This document shows, in pieces, positions 1 to 6,254 of a DNA stretch of 6,264 bases. This stretch comes from Pseudomonadota bacterium (GTDB lineage Bacteria; Pseudomonadota; Gammaproteobacteria; Xanthomonadales; Xanthomonadaceae). Location of the stretch: positions 1-6,264 of the forward strand of contig JAEXNZ010000043.1 in assembly GCA_023439425.1 (NCBI GenBank), in the 5' to 3' direction. The position numbers were made by a program, and so were the translations under genes. The number at the start of each line of letters is the position of its first letter. Positions within the stretch are counted from its first letter, which is position 1. Below the pieces are notes generated by a model. It did not search any database. It worked only from the letters and a program-made list of their open reading frames with translations, and was not told the DNA's origin.

Positions 1-15
1 GCCGCGCTGCGCGCG

Positions 16-41
16 GGTACCACGCATGGCGTGGTACCTAC
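16..41 (-). repeat. SMAG/GTAG-type REP palindrome
   Basis: A perfect 10-bp inverted repeat, GGTACCACGC (16-25) and GCGTGGTACC (29-38), flanks the 3-base loop ATG. On the minus strand the element begins with GTAG (complement of 38-41), followed by the palindrome. A 22-26 bp palindrome with GTAG at one end is the definition of the SMAG repeats of Stenotrophomonas maltophilia, which are REP-like elements thought to be mobilised by RAYT transposases. It lies downstream of the oxidoreductase gene. What it does here is unknown; such hairpins can stabilise or attenuate transcripts that run into them. Confidence 0.8.
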
Positions 42-75
42 GAATTGTTGCGTGCGCAGGATGATGGCGTTGTTT

Positions 76-93
76 GCCGGGCGTTTGCCCGGC
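76..93. repeat. GC-rich hairpin without a U-tract
   Basis: A perfect 7-bp stem, GCCGGGC (76-82) and GCCCGGC (87-93), encloses the loop GTTT. It sits between two SMAG-like palindromes and about 50 bases past the stop of the minus-strand oxidoreductase gene. Neither strand shows a T-run after the stem, so it is not a canonical intrinsic terminator. It may be a decayed REP unit that has lost its GTAG, or an RNA 3' end structure for the oxidoreductase transcript. Confidence 0.5.
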
Positions 94-112
94 GGGACCC
101 CGGATACACCGC

Positions 113-135
113 GTAGGGACGCGCCATGCGCGTCC
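113..135 (+). repeat. SMAG/GTAG-type REP palindrome
   Basis: GTAG (113-116) is followed directly by a perfect 8-bp inverted repeat, GGACGCGC (117-124) and GCGCGTCC (128-135), with loop CAT. This is the SMAG architecture on the plus strand, with a stem sequence different from the copy at 16-41, so it would belong to another subfamily. It ends only 8 bases from the stop codon of the minus-strand oxidoreductase gene, so any transcript of that gene would carry this hairpin immediately after its stop codon. Confidence 0.8.
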
Positions 136-143
136 ACACAGCC

Positions 144-1739
144 TCAATCGGCCAGGATCACCCGCGCCGCGTTATGCCCTGGCGCTCCGGTCACGCCGCC
201 ACCTGGGTGTGTGCCCGAACCGCATAGATACAACCCCGGCAGCGCCCCGCGATAATCCGCCTGCCCCAGCATCGGCCTTGCACTGAACAACTGATTGAGA
301 CTCAGCGCGCCGTGGAAAATATCGCCGCCGATCAGCCCGAATGTGCGCTCCAGGTCCAACGGGCTGAGCACCTGCCGCCCCATCACCAACTGGCTGAAGC
401 CGGGTGCATGCTGTTCCACGGTGGCGATCATCAGGTCCGCCACCTCCTCGCGATGATCATCCCAGCTGCGCCCGCCCGGCAGCACCGGTGCGACGTGCTG
501 GCAGAACAGGCTGGCTACATGCTGCCCGGGCGGAGCCAGCGAATCGTCCAGCGTGCTTGGAATCAGCATCTCCACAATCGGCGTCCGCGACCAGCCGTAT
601 TCGCGTGCATCGCTGTAGGCACGATCCATGTAGGCCAGCGTGGGCGCGATGATGATGCCAGCGGTGAGGTGGTCGCCAGCGCCCGGCAGCACGGTAAAAT
701 CGGGCAGCGCCGACAGCGCCACGTTCATCCGGAATGTGCCTGACGCACAGCGCCAGTTGGCCATGCGTTCGCGGGTAGCCGCAGGCACCTGTTCGGGTGC
801 CAGCAGCCGTTCGTAAAGCAGCTTGGGATTCACGTTGGCCACCACCACGCGCGCCCGGACCACCTCGCCGTCCGTCGTCTGCACACCGACCGCCCGTCCC
901 TGCTCCACCAGCACCCGCTGCACGCCTGCATTCGTCTGGATCTGCGCGCCCGCTGCCTCCGCCGCACGCGCCATCGCCTGGGTAATCGCGCCCATGCCAC
1001 CGATGGCGTGACCCCAGGCCCCCTTTACCCCATTGCTTTCGCCGAAGGCGTGGTGAAGCAGTACATACGCGGTGCCCGGCGCGTGCGGACTGGCATAGTT
1101 ACCGACGATGCCGTCAAACCCGAACAGCGCCTTGATCGGTTCACTTTCAAACCAGCGGTCCAGATACTCCGACGCGGAGATGGTGAACAGGTCCAGCAGT
1201 TCCTGCCGCAGGGCCGGCTCCAGACCGTGCAGACGGCGACCCAGCTGCCCTGCCCGCCACAGTTCGGGCAACTGGCGCAGCCAACTGCCCTCGCCCACGT
1301 TGGGCGGTGCCTGCAGCCCGGAATCGCGCAGCACATCGGCAAACGCTTCCAGGCGCTGCTCGAACAACGGCAGCTGGGCAGCATCACGCGCGGAGAAACG
1401 CGCAACCTCCGCCGCCGTTCGACCCGGACCCGCCAGCAGGTAATCACCGTCCAACGGCATGAAGTTGTTGATCCTGCGCAGCACCACACGCAACCCATGT
1501 GCGGGCAGATCAAGATCCGCGATCACCTTCGGCTGCAGCAGTGACACCGTATAAGAGGCCACCGAATTACGGAAACCGGGGTGAAACTCCTCAGTGACCG
1601 CCGCACCACCGACCACGCTGCGGCGCTCCAGCACCAAAACCCGTTTTCCGGCTTTGGCCAGATAGGCCGCACAGACCAGGCCGTTATGCCCGCCGCCAAT
1701 GATGACCGCGTCCCACACACCCGTAGTGGCTTTGCTCAT
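144..1739 (-). CDS. FAD-dependent oxidoreductase, phytoene desaturase / PYROXD2-like
   Basis: Predicted flavoprotein of 531 residues in the phytoene dehydrogenase-related group (COG1233-type, similar in layout to human PYROXD2). Seen: an N-terminal Rossmann dinucleotide-binding motif GGGHNG at residues 15-20, the ribose-binding acidic residue E38 at the end of the second strand (VLVLERR), the following GG motif at 44-45, and the family's C-terminal FAD signature at 502-531 (YLCGSGTHPGGG then GAPGHNAA). There is no signal peptide or clear membrane helix, so it is probably cytoplasmic or peripheral. The start ATG (complement of 1737-1739) is chosen because the Rossmann strand begins a few residues later. 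The reading frame stays open far upstream, but only as antisense to the next gene. No good Shine-Dalgarno precedes this ATG. The substrate is unknown: members include carotenoid desaturases and many uncharacterised enzymes, and no other carotenoid genes are in view, so a carotenoid role should not be assumed. Confidence 0.88.
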   Translation of the reverse strand: MSKATTGVWDAVIIGGGHNGLVCAAYLAKAGKRVLVLERRSVVGGAAVTEEFHPGFRNSVASYTVSLLQPKVIADLDLPAHGLRVVLRRINNFMPLDGDYLLAGPGRTAAEVARFSARDAAQLPLFEQRLEAFADVLRDSGLQAPPNVGEGSWLRQLPELWRAGQLGRRLHGLEPALRQELLDLFTISASEYLDRWFESEPIKALFGFDGIVGNYASPHAPGTAYVLLHHAFGESNGVKGAWGHAIGGMGAITQAMARAAEAAGAQIQTNAGVQRVLVEQGRAVGVQTTDGEVVRARVVVANVNPKLLYERLLAPEQVPAATRERMANWRCASGTFRMNVALSALPDFTVLPGAGDHLTAGIIIAPTLAYMDRAYSDAREYGWSRTPIVEMLIPSTLDDSLAPPGQHVASLFCQHVAPVLPGGRSWDDHREEVADLMIATVEQHAPGFSQLVMGRQVLSPLDLERTFGLIGGDIFHGALSLNQLFSARPMLGQADYRGALPGLYLCGSGTHPGGGVTGAPGHNAARVILAD

Positions 1740-1745
1740 TCTGGC

Positions 1746-1775
1746 TGTATACACCGGCCGAACGGTGCCTGTCGC
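1746..1775 (-). promoter_or_regulatory. Candidate promoter of the oxidoreductase gene
   Basis: On the minus strand, GCGACA (complement of 1770-1775) and TATACA (complement of 1746-1751) are separated by 18 bases. These resemble a weak sigma-70 -35/-10 pair. The -10 ends only 6 bases before the oxidoreductase ATG, so transcription would start at or next to the start codon, giving a leaderless or nearly leaderless mRNA. Each hexamer matches consensus at only four positions, and the -10 lacks the final T, so this is tentative. Confidence 0.25.
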
Positions 1776-1831
1776 CCCGCGCACCGCGTTCACATGCCGC
1801 CGCTTGCCTTCGCCCATGACCTTCGACACCC

Positions 1832-1858
1832 TTGCAGGTCGGGCCGTCGGCGTATCGT
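1832..1858 (+). promoter_or_regulatory. Candidate promoter of the active M13 peptidase gene
   Basis: TTGCAG (1832-1837) and TATCGT (1853-1858) are spaced by 15 bases in the divergent intergenic region. The hexamers are acceptable sigma-70 matches, but the spacer is shorter than the usual 17. Transcription from here would begin near 1865, leaving about 20 bases before the micro-ORF ATG at 1888 and about 55 before the GTG at 1920. No operator or riboswitch-like fold is apparent. Confidence 0.35.
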
Positions 1859-1876
1859 CTGCCCCACGCTCCCGAC

Positions 1877-1881
1877 AGGAG
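1877..1881 (+). promoter_or_regulatory. Shine-Dalgarno of the upstream micro-ORF
   Basis: AGGAG lies 6 bases before the ATG at 1888 and 10 bases before a second ATG at 1892. It is a good ribosome binding site but does not serve the peptidase frame directly, because neither ATG is in the peptidase frame. It is therefore the main evidence that ribosomes may load upstream of the GTG start. Confidence 0.45.
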
Positions 1882-1887
1882 CACCCA

Positions 1888-1923
1888 ATGCATGTCCATA
1901 CGGCCTGGAGGCCTACCACGTGA
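1888..1923 (+). CDS. Possible 11-codon leader ORF coupled to the peptidase gene
   Basis: ATG at 1888 opens an 11-residue frame, MHVHTAWRPTT, ending in TGA at 1921-1923. It has its own AGGAG at a proper distance. Its stop overlaps the GTG start of the M13 gene in the four bases GTGA (1920-1923), the classic arrangement for translational coupling. The peptide has no attenuator-like run of one amino acid. The frame could be chance in GC-rich DNA. Another reading is that a one-base deletion relative to relatives separated an original ATG (1892) from the signal-peptide frame. Confidence 0.3.
   Translation: MHVHTAWRPTT
1907..1911 (+). promoter_or_regulatory. Shine-Dalgarno deciding the GTG start of the M13 lipoprotein
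   Basis: GGAGG at 1907-1911 stands 8 bases before the GTG at 1920, an ideal spacing and an exact anti-16S core match. The next in-frame ATG (1941) has no such site. This fixes the start at 1920 and gives a short basic n-region (IARTPK) before the lipoprotein signal core. Confidence 0.65.
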
Positions 1924-4034
1924 TCGCACGCACTCCCAAGATGGTTCTGCTGACCCTGGCCGTTTCGGCCGCGCTGGTCGGCTGCGGCAAGACTGACACC
2001 CCGGCTACGGACAGCGCGGCCTCCACCGCCACGCCAACCACTGCCCCGGCGGAAACCGCGTTCAAGCTGGACGAAGCCAAGCTGCCGGCCTACAACGCCT
2101 TCCATCCGTCCGACCTGGACAAAAACCTGGACGCCTGCACCGCGTTCGGCGACTACGTCAACAGCAAGTGGCTGGCCGCCAATGAAATTCCGGGCGACCG
2201 CACCAGCTGGGGCGCGTTCACCATTCTGGACGAGCGCTCGGTCGCCGTGCAGCACCAGCTGGCCGAACAGGTCGCCGCGGTGAAGAACCCGACCGGCATT
2301 GAAAAGATCGTCGGCGACTTCTGGGCCACCGGCATGGACGAAGCCAAGATCAACGCGCAGGGCATCGAGCCGATCAAGGCCGACCTGGCCGCTATTGACG
2401 GCCTGCAGGACAAGGACGCCATCGCCAACTACCTGCGCAGCTCTGCGGCCAAGGGCCAGAACGTGCTGTTCGGCTTTGGTCCGGAAGCGGACTTCAAGAA
2501 CTCCTCGCAGAACATCGCCTACGCCAGCCAGGGCGGCCTGGGCCTGCCGGACACCACCTACTACACCGACGCCAAGAACGCCGACAAGCTGAAGGCCTAC
2601 CAGGCCCACGTGGCCAAGGTGCTGGAACTGTCGGGCGTCGCCGCCGCCGATGCGGCCAAGCAGGCCGAGGAAGTGGTCAAGTTTGAAACCCGCCTGGCCA
2701 AGGCCTCCAAATCCAGCGAACAGCTGTCGCGCGATGTGTCGCTGTACTACAACCCGGTCAGCGTGGCCGACGCCGACAAGCTGACCCCGAACTTCAGCTG
2801 GACTGAATTCTTCAAGGCCCAGGGCATTGCCGCGCCGGAGAAGTTCTCGCTGGCCATTCCGACCTTCCACCAGGAAGTGAGCAAGGCACTGGGCGACACC
2901 GACCCGTCGGTGTGGCGTTCCTACCTGCGCTTCCACACCGTGGACGCCGCCTCGCCGTACCTGGCCGCTGCCTTCGCCGATGAAAGCTACAACTTCTACG
3001 GCAAGACCCTGAACGGCCAGAAGGAACAGAAGCCGCGCTGGAAGCGCGTGCTGGGCACCATTGAAAACGACGCCGGCGAAGCCTTCGGCCAGCTGTACGT
3101 GAAGGTCGCCTTCTCGCCCGAATCCAAGGCCAAGATGGAAGAGCTGGTCAAGAACCTGGCCGCTTCGCTCAAGGAGCGCATCCAGGGTCTGACCTGGATG
3201 AGCGACGAAACCAAGGCCAAGGCGATTGCCAAGTGGGAAACCTTCACCCCGAAGATCGGTTACCCGGACAAGTGGCGTGACTGGAGCGGCCTGAGCACCA
3301 GCCGTGACAGCTACTTCGCCAACGTGCGTGCGGCCAACGAGTTCAACTACAAGTTCGCCCTGTCCAAGATCGGCAAGCCGGTCGACAAGACCGAGTGGGG
3401 CATGACTCCGCAGACGGTGAACGCGTACTACAACCCGCTGCAGAACGAGATCGTGTTCCCGGCCGCCATCCTGCAGCCGCCGTTCTTCGACCCGAAGGCC
3501 GACGACGCGCTGAACTACGGCGGTATCGGTGCGGTGATCGGCCACGAAATGACCCACGGTTACGACGACCAGGGCAGCCGCTTCGGGCCGACCGGCAACT
3601 TCGAGAACTGGTGGACCGACGCCGACACCAAGAACTTCAGCGGCTTGACCGGCAAGCTGGTCAAGCAGTTCGACGGTTACAAGGTGGGCGACCAGGCGGT
3701 CAACGGCAAGCTGACCCTGGGCGAAAACATCGCCGATCTGGGTGGCCTGGCCACCGCCTACGACGCGCTGCAGAAGGCCTCGGCCGGCAAGGAAGACCCG
3801 AAGGTCGACGGCTTCAGCCGTGACCAGCGCTTCTTCTTCAACTGGGCGACCGTGTGGCGTACCAAGTACACCCCGGAAAACGCCAAGGTCCGCCTGGCCA
3901 CCGACCCGCACGCCCCGGCGCAGTTCCGCGCGATGGGTGCGCCGTCGAACCTGCCGGCCTTCGCCGCGGCGTTCGAGTGCAAGCCGGGCAAGCCGATGGT
4001 GCGCGCCGGCGACCAGCAGGTTGTGATCTGGTAA
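1920..4034 (+). CDS. M13 family zinc metallopeptidase (neprilysin/PepO-like), lipoprotein, catalytically intact
   Basis: A 704-residue endopeptidase expected to cut oligopeptides in the cell envelope. From the GTG start (GGAGG 8 bases upstream) comes a basic n-region, a hydrophobic core and the lipobox LVGC with lipidated Cys22. Gly at +2 gives no Asp inner-membrane retention signal, so outer-membrane anchoring into the periplasm is likely. A Thr/Ala/Pro-rich linker (about 25-45) follows, then the M13 N-terminal domain (from about 70; GLPD motif near 208-211; WMSDETK from 426), then the C-terminal catalytic domain (about 500-704). Catalytic set seen: NAYY 501-504 (substrate binding), HEMTH 542-546 (two zinc His and general-base Glu), ENIAD 602-606 (third zinc ligand Glu602, Asp606), His664 and Arg670, at spacings close to neprilysin. 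Cys73 and Cys687 fit the conserved long-range disulfide. Length and ending (VVIW) are normal for bacterial M13 proteins. It is the likely active partner of the downstream paralogue. The physiological substrate is unknown. Confidence 0.93.
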   Translation: MIARTPKMVLLTLAVSAALVGCGKTDTPATDSAASTATPTTAPAETAFKLDEAKLPAYNAFHPSDLDKNLDACTAFGDYVNSKWLAANEIPGDRTSWGAFTILDERSVAVQHQLAEQVAAVKNPTGIEKIVGDFWATGMDEAKINAQGIEPIKADLAAIDGLQDKDAIANYLRSSAAKGQNVLFGFGPEADFKNSSQNIAYASQGGLGLPDTTYYTDAKNADKLKAYQAHVAKVLELSGVAAADAAKQAEEVVKFETRLAKASKSSEQLSRDVSLYYNPVSVADADKLTPNFSWTEFFKAQGIAAPEKFSLAIPTFHQEVSKALGDTDPSVWRSYLRFHTVDAASPYLAAAFADESYNFYGKTLNGQKEQKPRWKRVLGTIENDAGEAFGQLYVKVAFSPESKAKMEELVKNLAASLKERIQGLTWMSDETKAKAIAKWETFTPKIGYPDKWRDWSGLSTSRDSYFANVRAANEFNYKFALSKIGKPVDKTEWGMTPQTVNAYYNPLQNEIVFPAAILQPPFFDPKADDALNYGGIGAVIGHEMTHGYDDQGSRFGPTGNFENWWTDADTKNFSGLTGKLVKQFDGYKVGDQAVNGKLTLGENIADLGGLATAYDALQKASAGKEDPKVDGFSRDQRFFFNWATVWRTKYTPENAKVRLATDPHAPAQFRAMGAPSNLPAFAAAFECKPGKPMVRAGDQQVVIW

Positions 4035-4060
4035 GCGCTTTCAGGTCTGTCTGAATGCAG

Positions 4061-4089
4061 AGGCCCGGGATTCCCGGGCCTTTGTTTTT
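4061..4089 (+). terminator. Intrinsic terminator after the active M13 gene
   Basis: A 9-bp GC-rich stem, AGGCCCGGG (4061-4069) and CCCGGGCCT (4073-4081), has a 3-base loop and is followed by TTGTTTTT. It lies 26 bases past the stop codon. It should end most transcription of the first M13 gene and so separates the two paralogues into independent units. Confidence 0.9.
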
Positions 4090-4116
4090 GCGGCATGCGG
4101 AGTTTTCATGCGGGCT

Positions 4117-4125
4117 TGGTATAGT
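4117..4125 (+). promoter_or_regulatory. Extended -10 promoter of the second M13 gene
   Basis: TGGTATAGT (4117-4125) is an extended -10 element (TGn then TATAGT, five of six matches to TATAAT). There is no good -35 hexamer at 17 bases; TTTTCA (4103-4108) is too close. Transcription would start near 4132, giving a leader of about 28 bases before the ATG at 4160. Its place right after the preceding terminator supports it. Confidence 0.55.
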
Positions 4126-4159
4126 TCTGCGGTCTTCAATCCGACCGGATTTGTTTCGC

Positions 4160-6166
4160 ATGCCCAACCTTCGTCCGCTTGCCATTGCCCTGGGTCTGGG
4201 GCTGGCGTCCCTGGTGATCACCGATGCCTCCGCCGCGCCGAAGAAGAAGGCCGCCCGTACCCCGGTCGCCAGCGCGCAGTGCACCGACTTCTACGACGCC
4301 ACCAACGCCGGCTGGCTGAAGGCCAACCCGGTGCCGCAGACCGGCGCAACCACCGCGCTGGGCCAGCTGGCCGACCGCACCCGCCTGCAGCAGCGTGAAC
4401 TGCTGGACGCCGCGATGAAGTCGCCGCAGGGCAACACGCAGAAGCTGCTGGGTGATTTCTGGGCCAGCGGCCTGGACGAAGCGGCGGTGGAAGCCGACGG
4501 CTCCAACCCGATCGCTCCGCTGCTGACCCGCATCAATGCCATCAAGAAGGCCAAGGACGTGCCGGCCTCGATCGCCGCCCTTCACCAGGTTGGCATTCCG
4601 GTAGCCTTCAACTTCGCCCCGGACGTGGACCTGAAGGCGCTGGACCGCCACATCGGCTACTTCATGCAGGGTGGCATGGGTCTGCCGGACCCGGCCTTCT
4701 ACACCCGCACCGACGCCGACACGGTCGCGTTGATGGGTCGCTACCGCAACTACGTGAAGCAGATCCTCGCCCTGACCGGCACCCCGGCGGCCAAGCTGGA
4801 TGCCGAAGCACAGGCGGTCATCGCGCTGGAAACCGAACTGGCGCGCAACGCGCAGTCGCTGGCCGGGATCAACAACCCGTTCAACAACTACGCGCCGATC
4901 TCCACCAAGGACCTCAACAGCCGCTACAAGAACCTGCAGCTGGATGCGTTCCTGAAGGTGCAGGGCGTCAACGACGACCTGGTGTCGCTGGCCGACCCGA
5001 ACCTGTTCAAGGCGCTGGACGGCATGGTCACCCGGATCAAGCCGGACCAGTGGAAGGCCTACCTGCGCTGGCGCGTGGGCGATGCGATGGCTCCGTACCT
5101 GTCCAAGGCCTACCGCGATGCCGAGTTTGAGTTCCGTGGTCGCGTGATCCGCGGCGAAACCTTGGCCCCGGCGCGCTGGGAACAGGTGCTCAACGCGATC
5201 AACGTGGCCGCCGGCCCGATGGTCGGTCGTGAATATGCTGCCCGTCATCTGTCGGCCGAAGATCGCCGTCAGGCCGCCTGGATCGTCGACAAGGTCCGCG
5301 AAGTGCAGATCGACGCGGTCAAGAACAGCAGCTGGCTGAGCGCCGAGGCCAAGGGCGAAGCCCAGGCCAAGCTGGCCGCGCTGAAGATCGAAATCGGCAC
5401 GCCGCTGCGCGACCTCGACTACACCGTGCAGCCGATGGGCCGTGGCAGCTTCGGCGGCAACATGCTGATCGCCTCCACCTGGCGCCACCGCGAGGAAATG
5501 AAGCGCATTGGCAAGGGCAACGCCGACCGCCGGTGGGACGTGCTGCCGCAGCAGCCGTCGTTGGCCTATGACATCGCGCAGAACCGCCTGATCGTCACGG
5601 CTGCCGCGCTGCAGGGCCCGGTGTTCAACGCCAAGGCCGACGCCGCCGACAAGTTCGGCAGCTTCGGCGCGCTGGTCGCGCACGAGCTGAACCGTGCCGT
5701 CGATGCCAAGGGCGCGCTGGTGGATGCCAAGGGCGAACTGCGCAGCTGGTGGACCCCGGCCGACAAGACCGCCTGGACCCTGCTCGGCAGCCGCGTGGCC
5801 GCGCAGTACAGCGCCTATGACTTCCCCGGCGTGAAGGGTGCCAAGGTCAATGGTGCGCTGACCCAGGAAGAGAACCTGGCCGACATCGCCGGCGTGGAAC
5901 TGGCCTGGGCCGCGTACCTGGCGCAGGAACCGAAGGCCAAGCCGGCGCAGCAGCAGGGCTTCTTCCGCGCCTGGGCGGCGCTGCGGCCGCAGCAGCTGTC
6001 GCCGAACGAAGCCGCACAGCGCCTCACCGGCGACATCCGCGCACCGGGTCGCTGGCGCACCAATGGGCCGCTGAGCAACCTGCCGGCGTTCGGTGCCACG
6101 TTTACCTGCAAGCCGGGCCAGCCGATGCAGCGGGTGGAGAACGACCAGATCAAGATCTGGCGTTGA
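4160..6166 (+). CDS. Secreted M13 family protein with degenerate active site (probable pseudopeptidase)
   Basis: A 668-residue paralogue of the upstream M13 peptidase, colinear with it from the CTDF motif at Cys41 to the C-terminal KIWR. The ATG at 4160 is chosen because a clear Sec signal peptide follows (core ending ITDASA, cleavage expected after Ala25), then a lysine-rich stretch. There is no lipobox, so the product should be soluble in the periplasm or exported. The ribosome site is weak. Fold markers persist: GLPD 174-177, GDFWASGLDE matching GDFWATGMDE upstream, and a Cys41/Cys650 pair. The active site does not: the zinc motif reads HELNR (508-512), losing the second His; NAYY has become LAYD (468-471); and the His expected six residues before Arg633 is Arg627. 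Glu509, Glu571, Asp575 (ENLAD) and Arg633 remain. By M13 chemistry a normal zinc site should not form, so a binding or regulatory role is more likely than proteolysis. The frame is intact over its whole length, which argues against a decaying pseudogene. Its substrate or partner is unknown. Confidence 0.9.
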   Translation: MPNLRPLAIALGLGLASLVITDASAAPKKKAARTPVASAQCTDFYDATNAGWLKANPVPQTGATTALGQLADRTRLQQRELLDAAMKSPQGNTQKLLGDFWASGLDEAAVEADGSNPIAPLLTRINAIKKAKDVPASIAALHQVGIPVAFNFAPDVDLKALDRHIGYFMQGGMGLPDPAFYTRTDADTVALMGRYRNYVKQILALTGTPAAKLDAEAQAVIALETELARNAQSLAGINNPFNNYAPISTKDLNSRYKNLQLDAFLKVQGVNDDLVSLADPNLFKALDGMVTRIKPDQWKAYLRWRVGDAMAPYLSKAYRDAEFEFRGRVIRGETLAPARWEQVLNAINVAAGPMVGREYAARHLSAEDRRQAAWIVDKVREVQIDAVKNSSWLSAEAKGEAQAKLAALKIEIGTPLRDLDYTVQPMGRGSFGGNMLIASTWRHREEMKRIGKGNADRRWDVLPQQPSLAYDIAQNRLIVTAAALQGPVFNAKADAADKFGSFGALVAHELNRAVDAKGALVDAKGELRSWWTPADKTAWTLLGSRVAAQYSAYDFPGVKGAKVNGALTQEENLADIAGVELAWAAYLAQEPKAKPAQQQGFFRAWAALRPQQLSPNEAAQRLTGDIRAPGRWRTNGPLSNLPAFGATFTCKPGQPMQRVENDQIKIWR

Positions 6167-6168
6167 CG

Positions 6169-6200
6169 AAAAGGGGCACCCTCGGGTGCCCTTTTTGTTT
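6169..6200 (+). terminator. Intrinsic terminator after the second M13 gene
   Basis: The stem GGGCACC (6174-6180) and GGTGCCC (6185-6191) with loop CTCG is followed by TTTTTGTTT and preceded by AAAA. It begins 2 bases after the stop codon. The A-run on the left gives a T-run on the opposite strand, so it may also stop transcription arriving from the right. Confidence 0.92.
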
Positions 6201-6207
6201 GATTGTC

Positions 6208-6230
6208 GTAGAGCCACGCCCTGCGTGGCT
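6208..6230 (+). repeat. SMAG/GTAG-type REP palindrome
   Basis: GTAG (6208-6211) is followed by AGCCACGC (6212-6219), loop CCT, and GCGTGGCT (6223-6230), a perfect 8-bp stem. This is the SMAG architecture and lies just past the terminator of the second M13 gene, the usual intergenic 3' position for these elements. Confidence 0.85.
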
Positions 6231-6254
6231 GCGTGAACGTGTCAGGGACCGCGA

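Noticed and set aside
16..135. Possible CRISPR array or attachment site because of the repeated hairpins.
   Set aside because: The palindromes differ in stem sequence and orientation and have no regular spacers; the GTAG ends identify them as SMAG/REP elements.
1..286. Small plus-strand open frames at the left end (31-255 and 74-286).
   Set aside because: They cross the SMAG palindromes and the antisense of the oxidoreductase C-terminus, have no ribosome sites and show no recognisable protein features.
1581..1919. In-frame upstream extension of the first M13 gene to an ATG at 1581.
   Set aside because: It would overlap the start of the oxidoreductase, bury the lipoprotein signal inside the protein, and ignore the ideal GGAGG before the GTG at 1920.
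1740..3911. The minus-strand frame of the oxidoreductase stays open for over 2 kb upstream, antisense to the M13 lipoprotein gene.
   Set aside because: This stretch is composition-driven: high-GC codon use on the plus strand avoids stops in this antisense frame. The predicted antisense peptide shows no recognisable domain, and the Rossmann motif marks the true start at 1739.
4055..4159. In-frame upstream extension of the second M13 gene to an ATG at 4055.
   Set aside because: It would run through the intrinsic terminator and the -10 box and place the Sec signal peptide 35 residues inside the protein.
4136..6217. A nearly 700-codon open frame on the minus strand, covering the whole second M13 gene.
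   Set aside because: It mirrors the M13 gene, runs through its terminator, has no family motif or ribosome site, and has the low-complexity Gly/Val/Arg/Leu composition typical of antisense frames in GC-rich genes.
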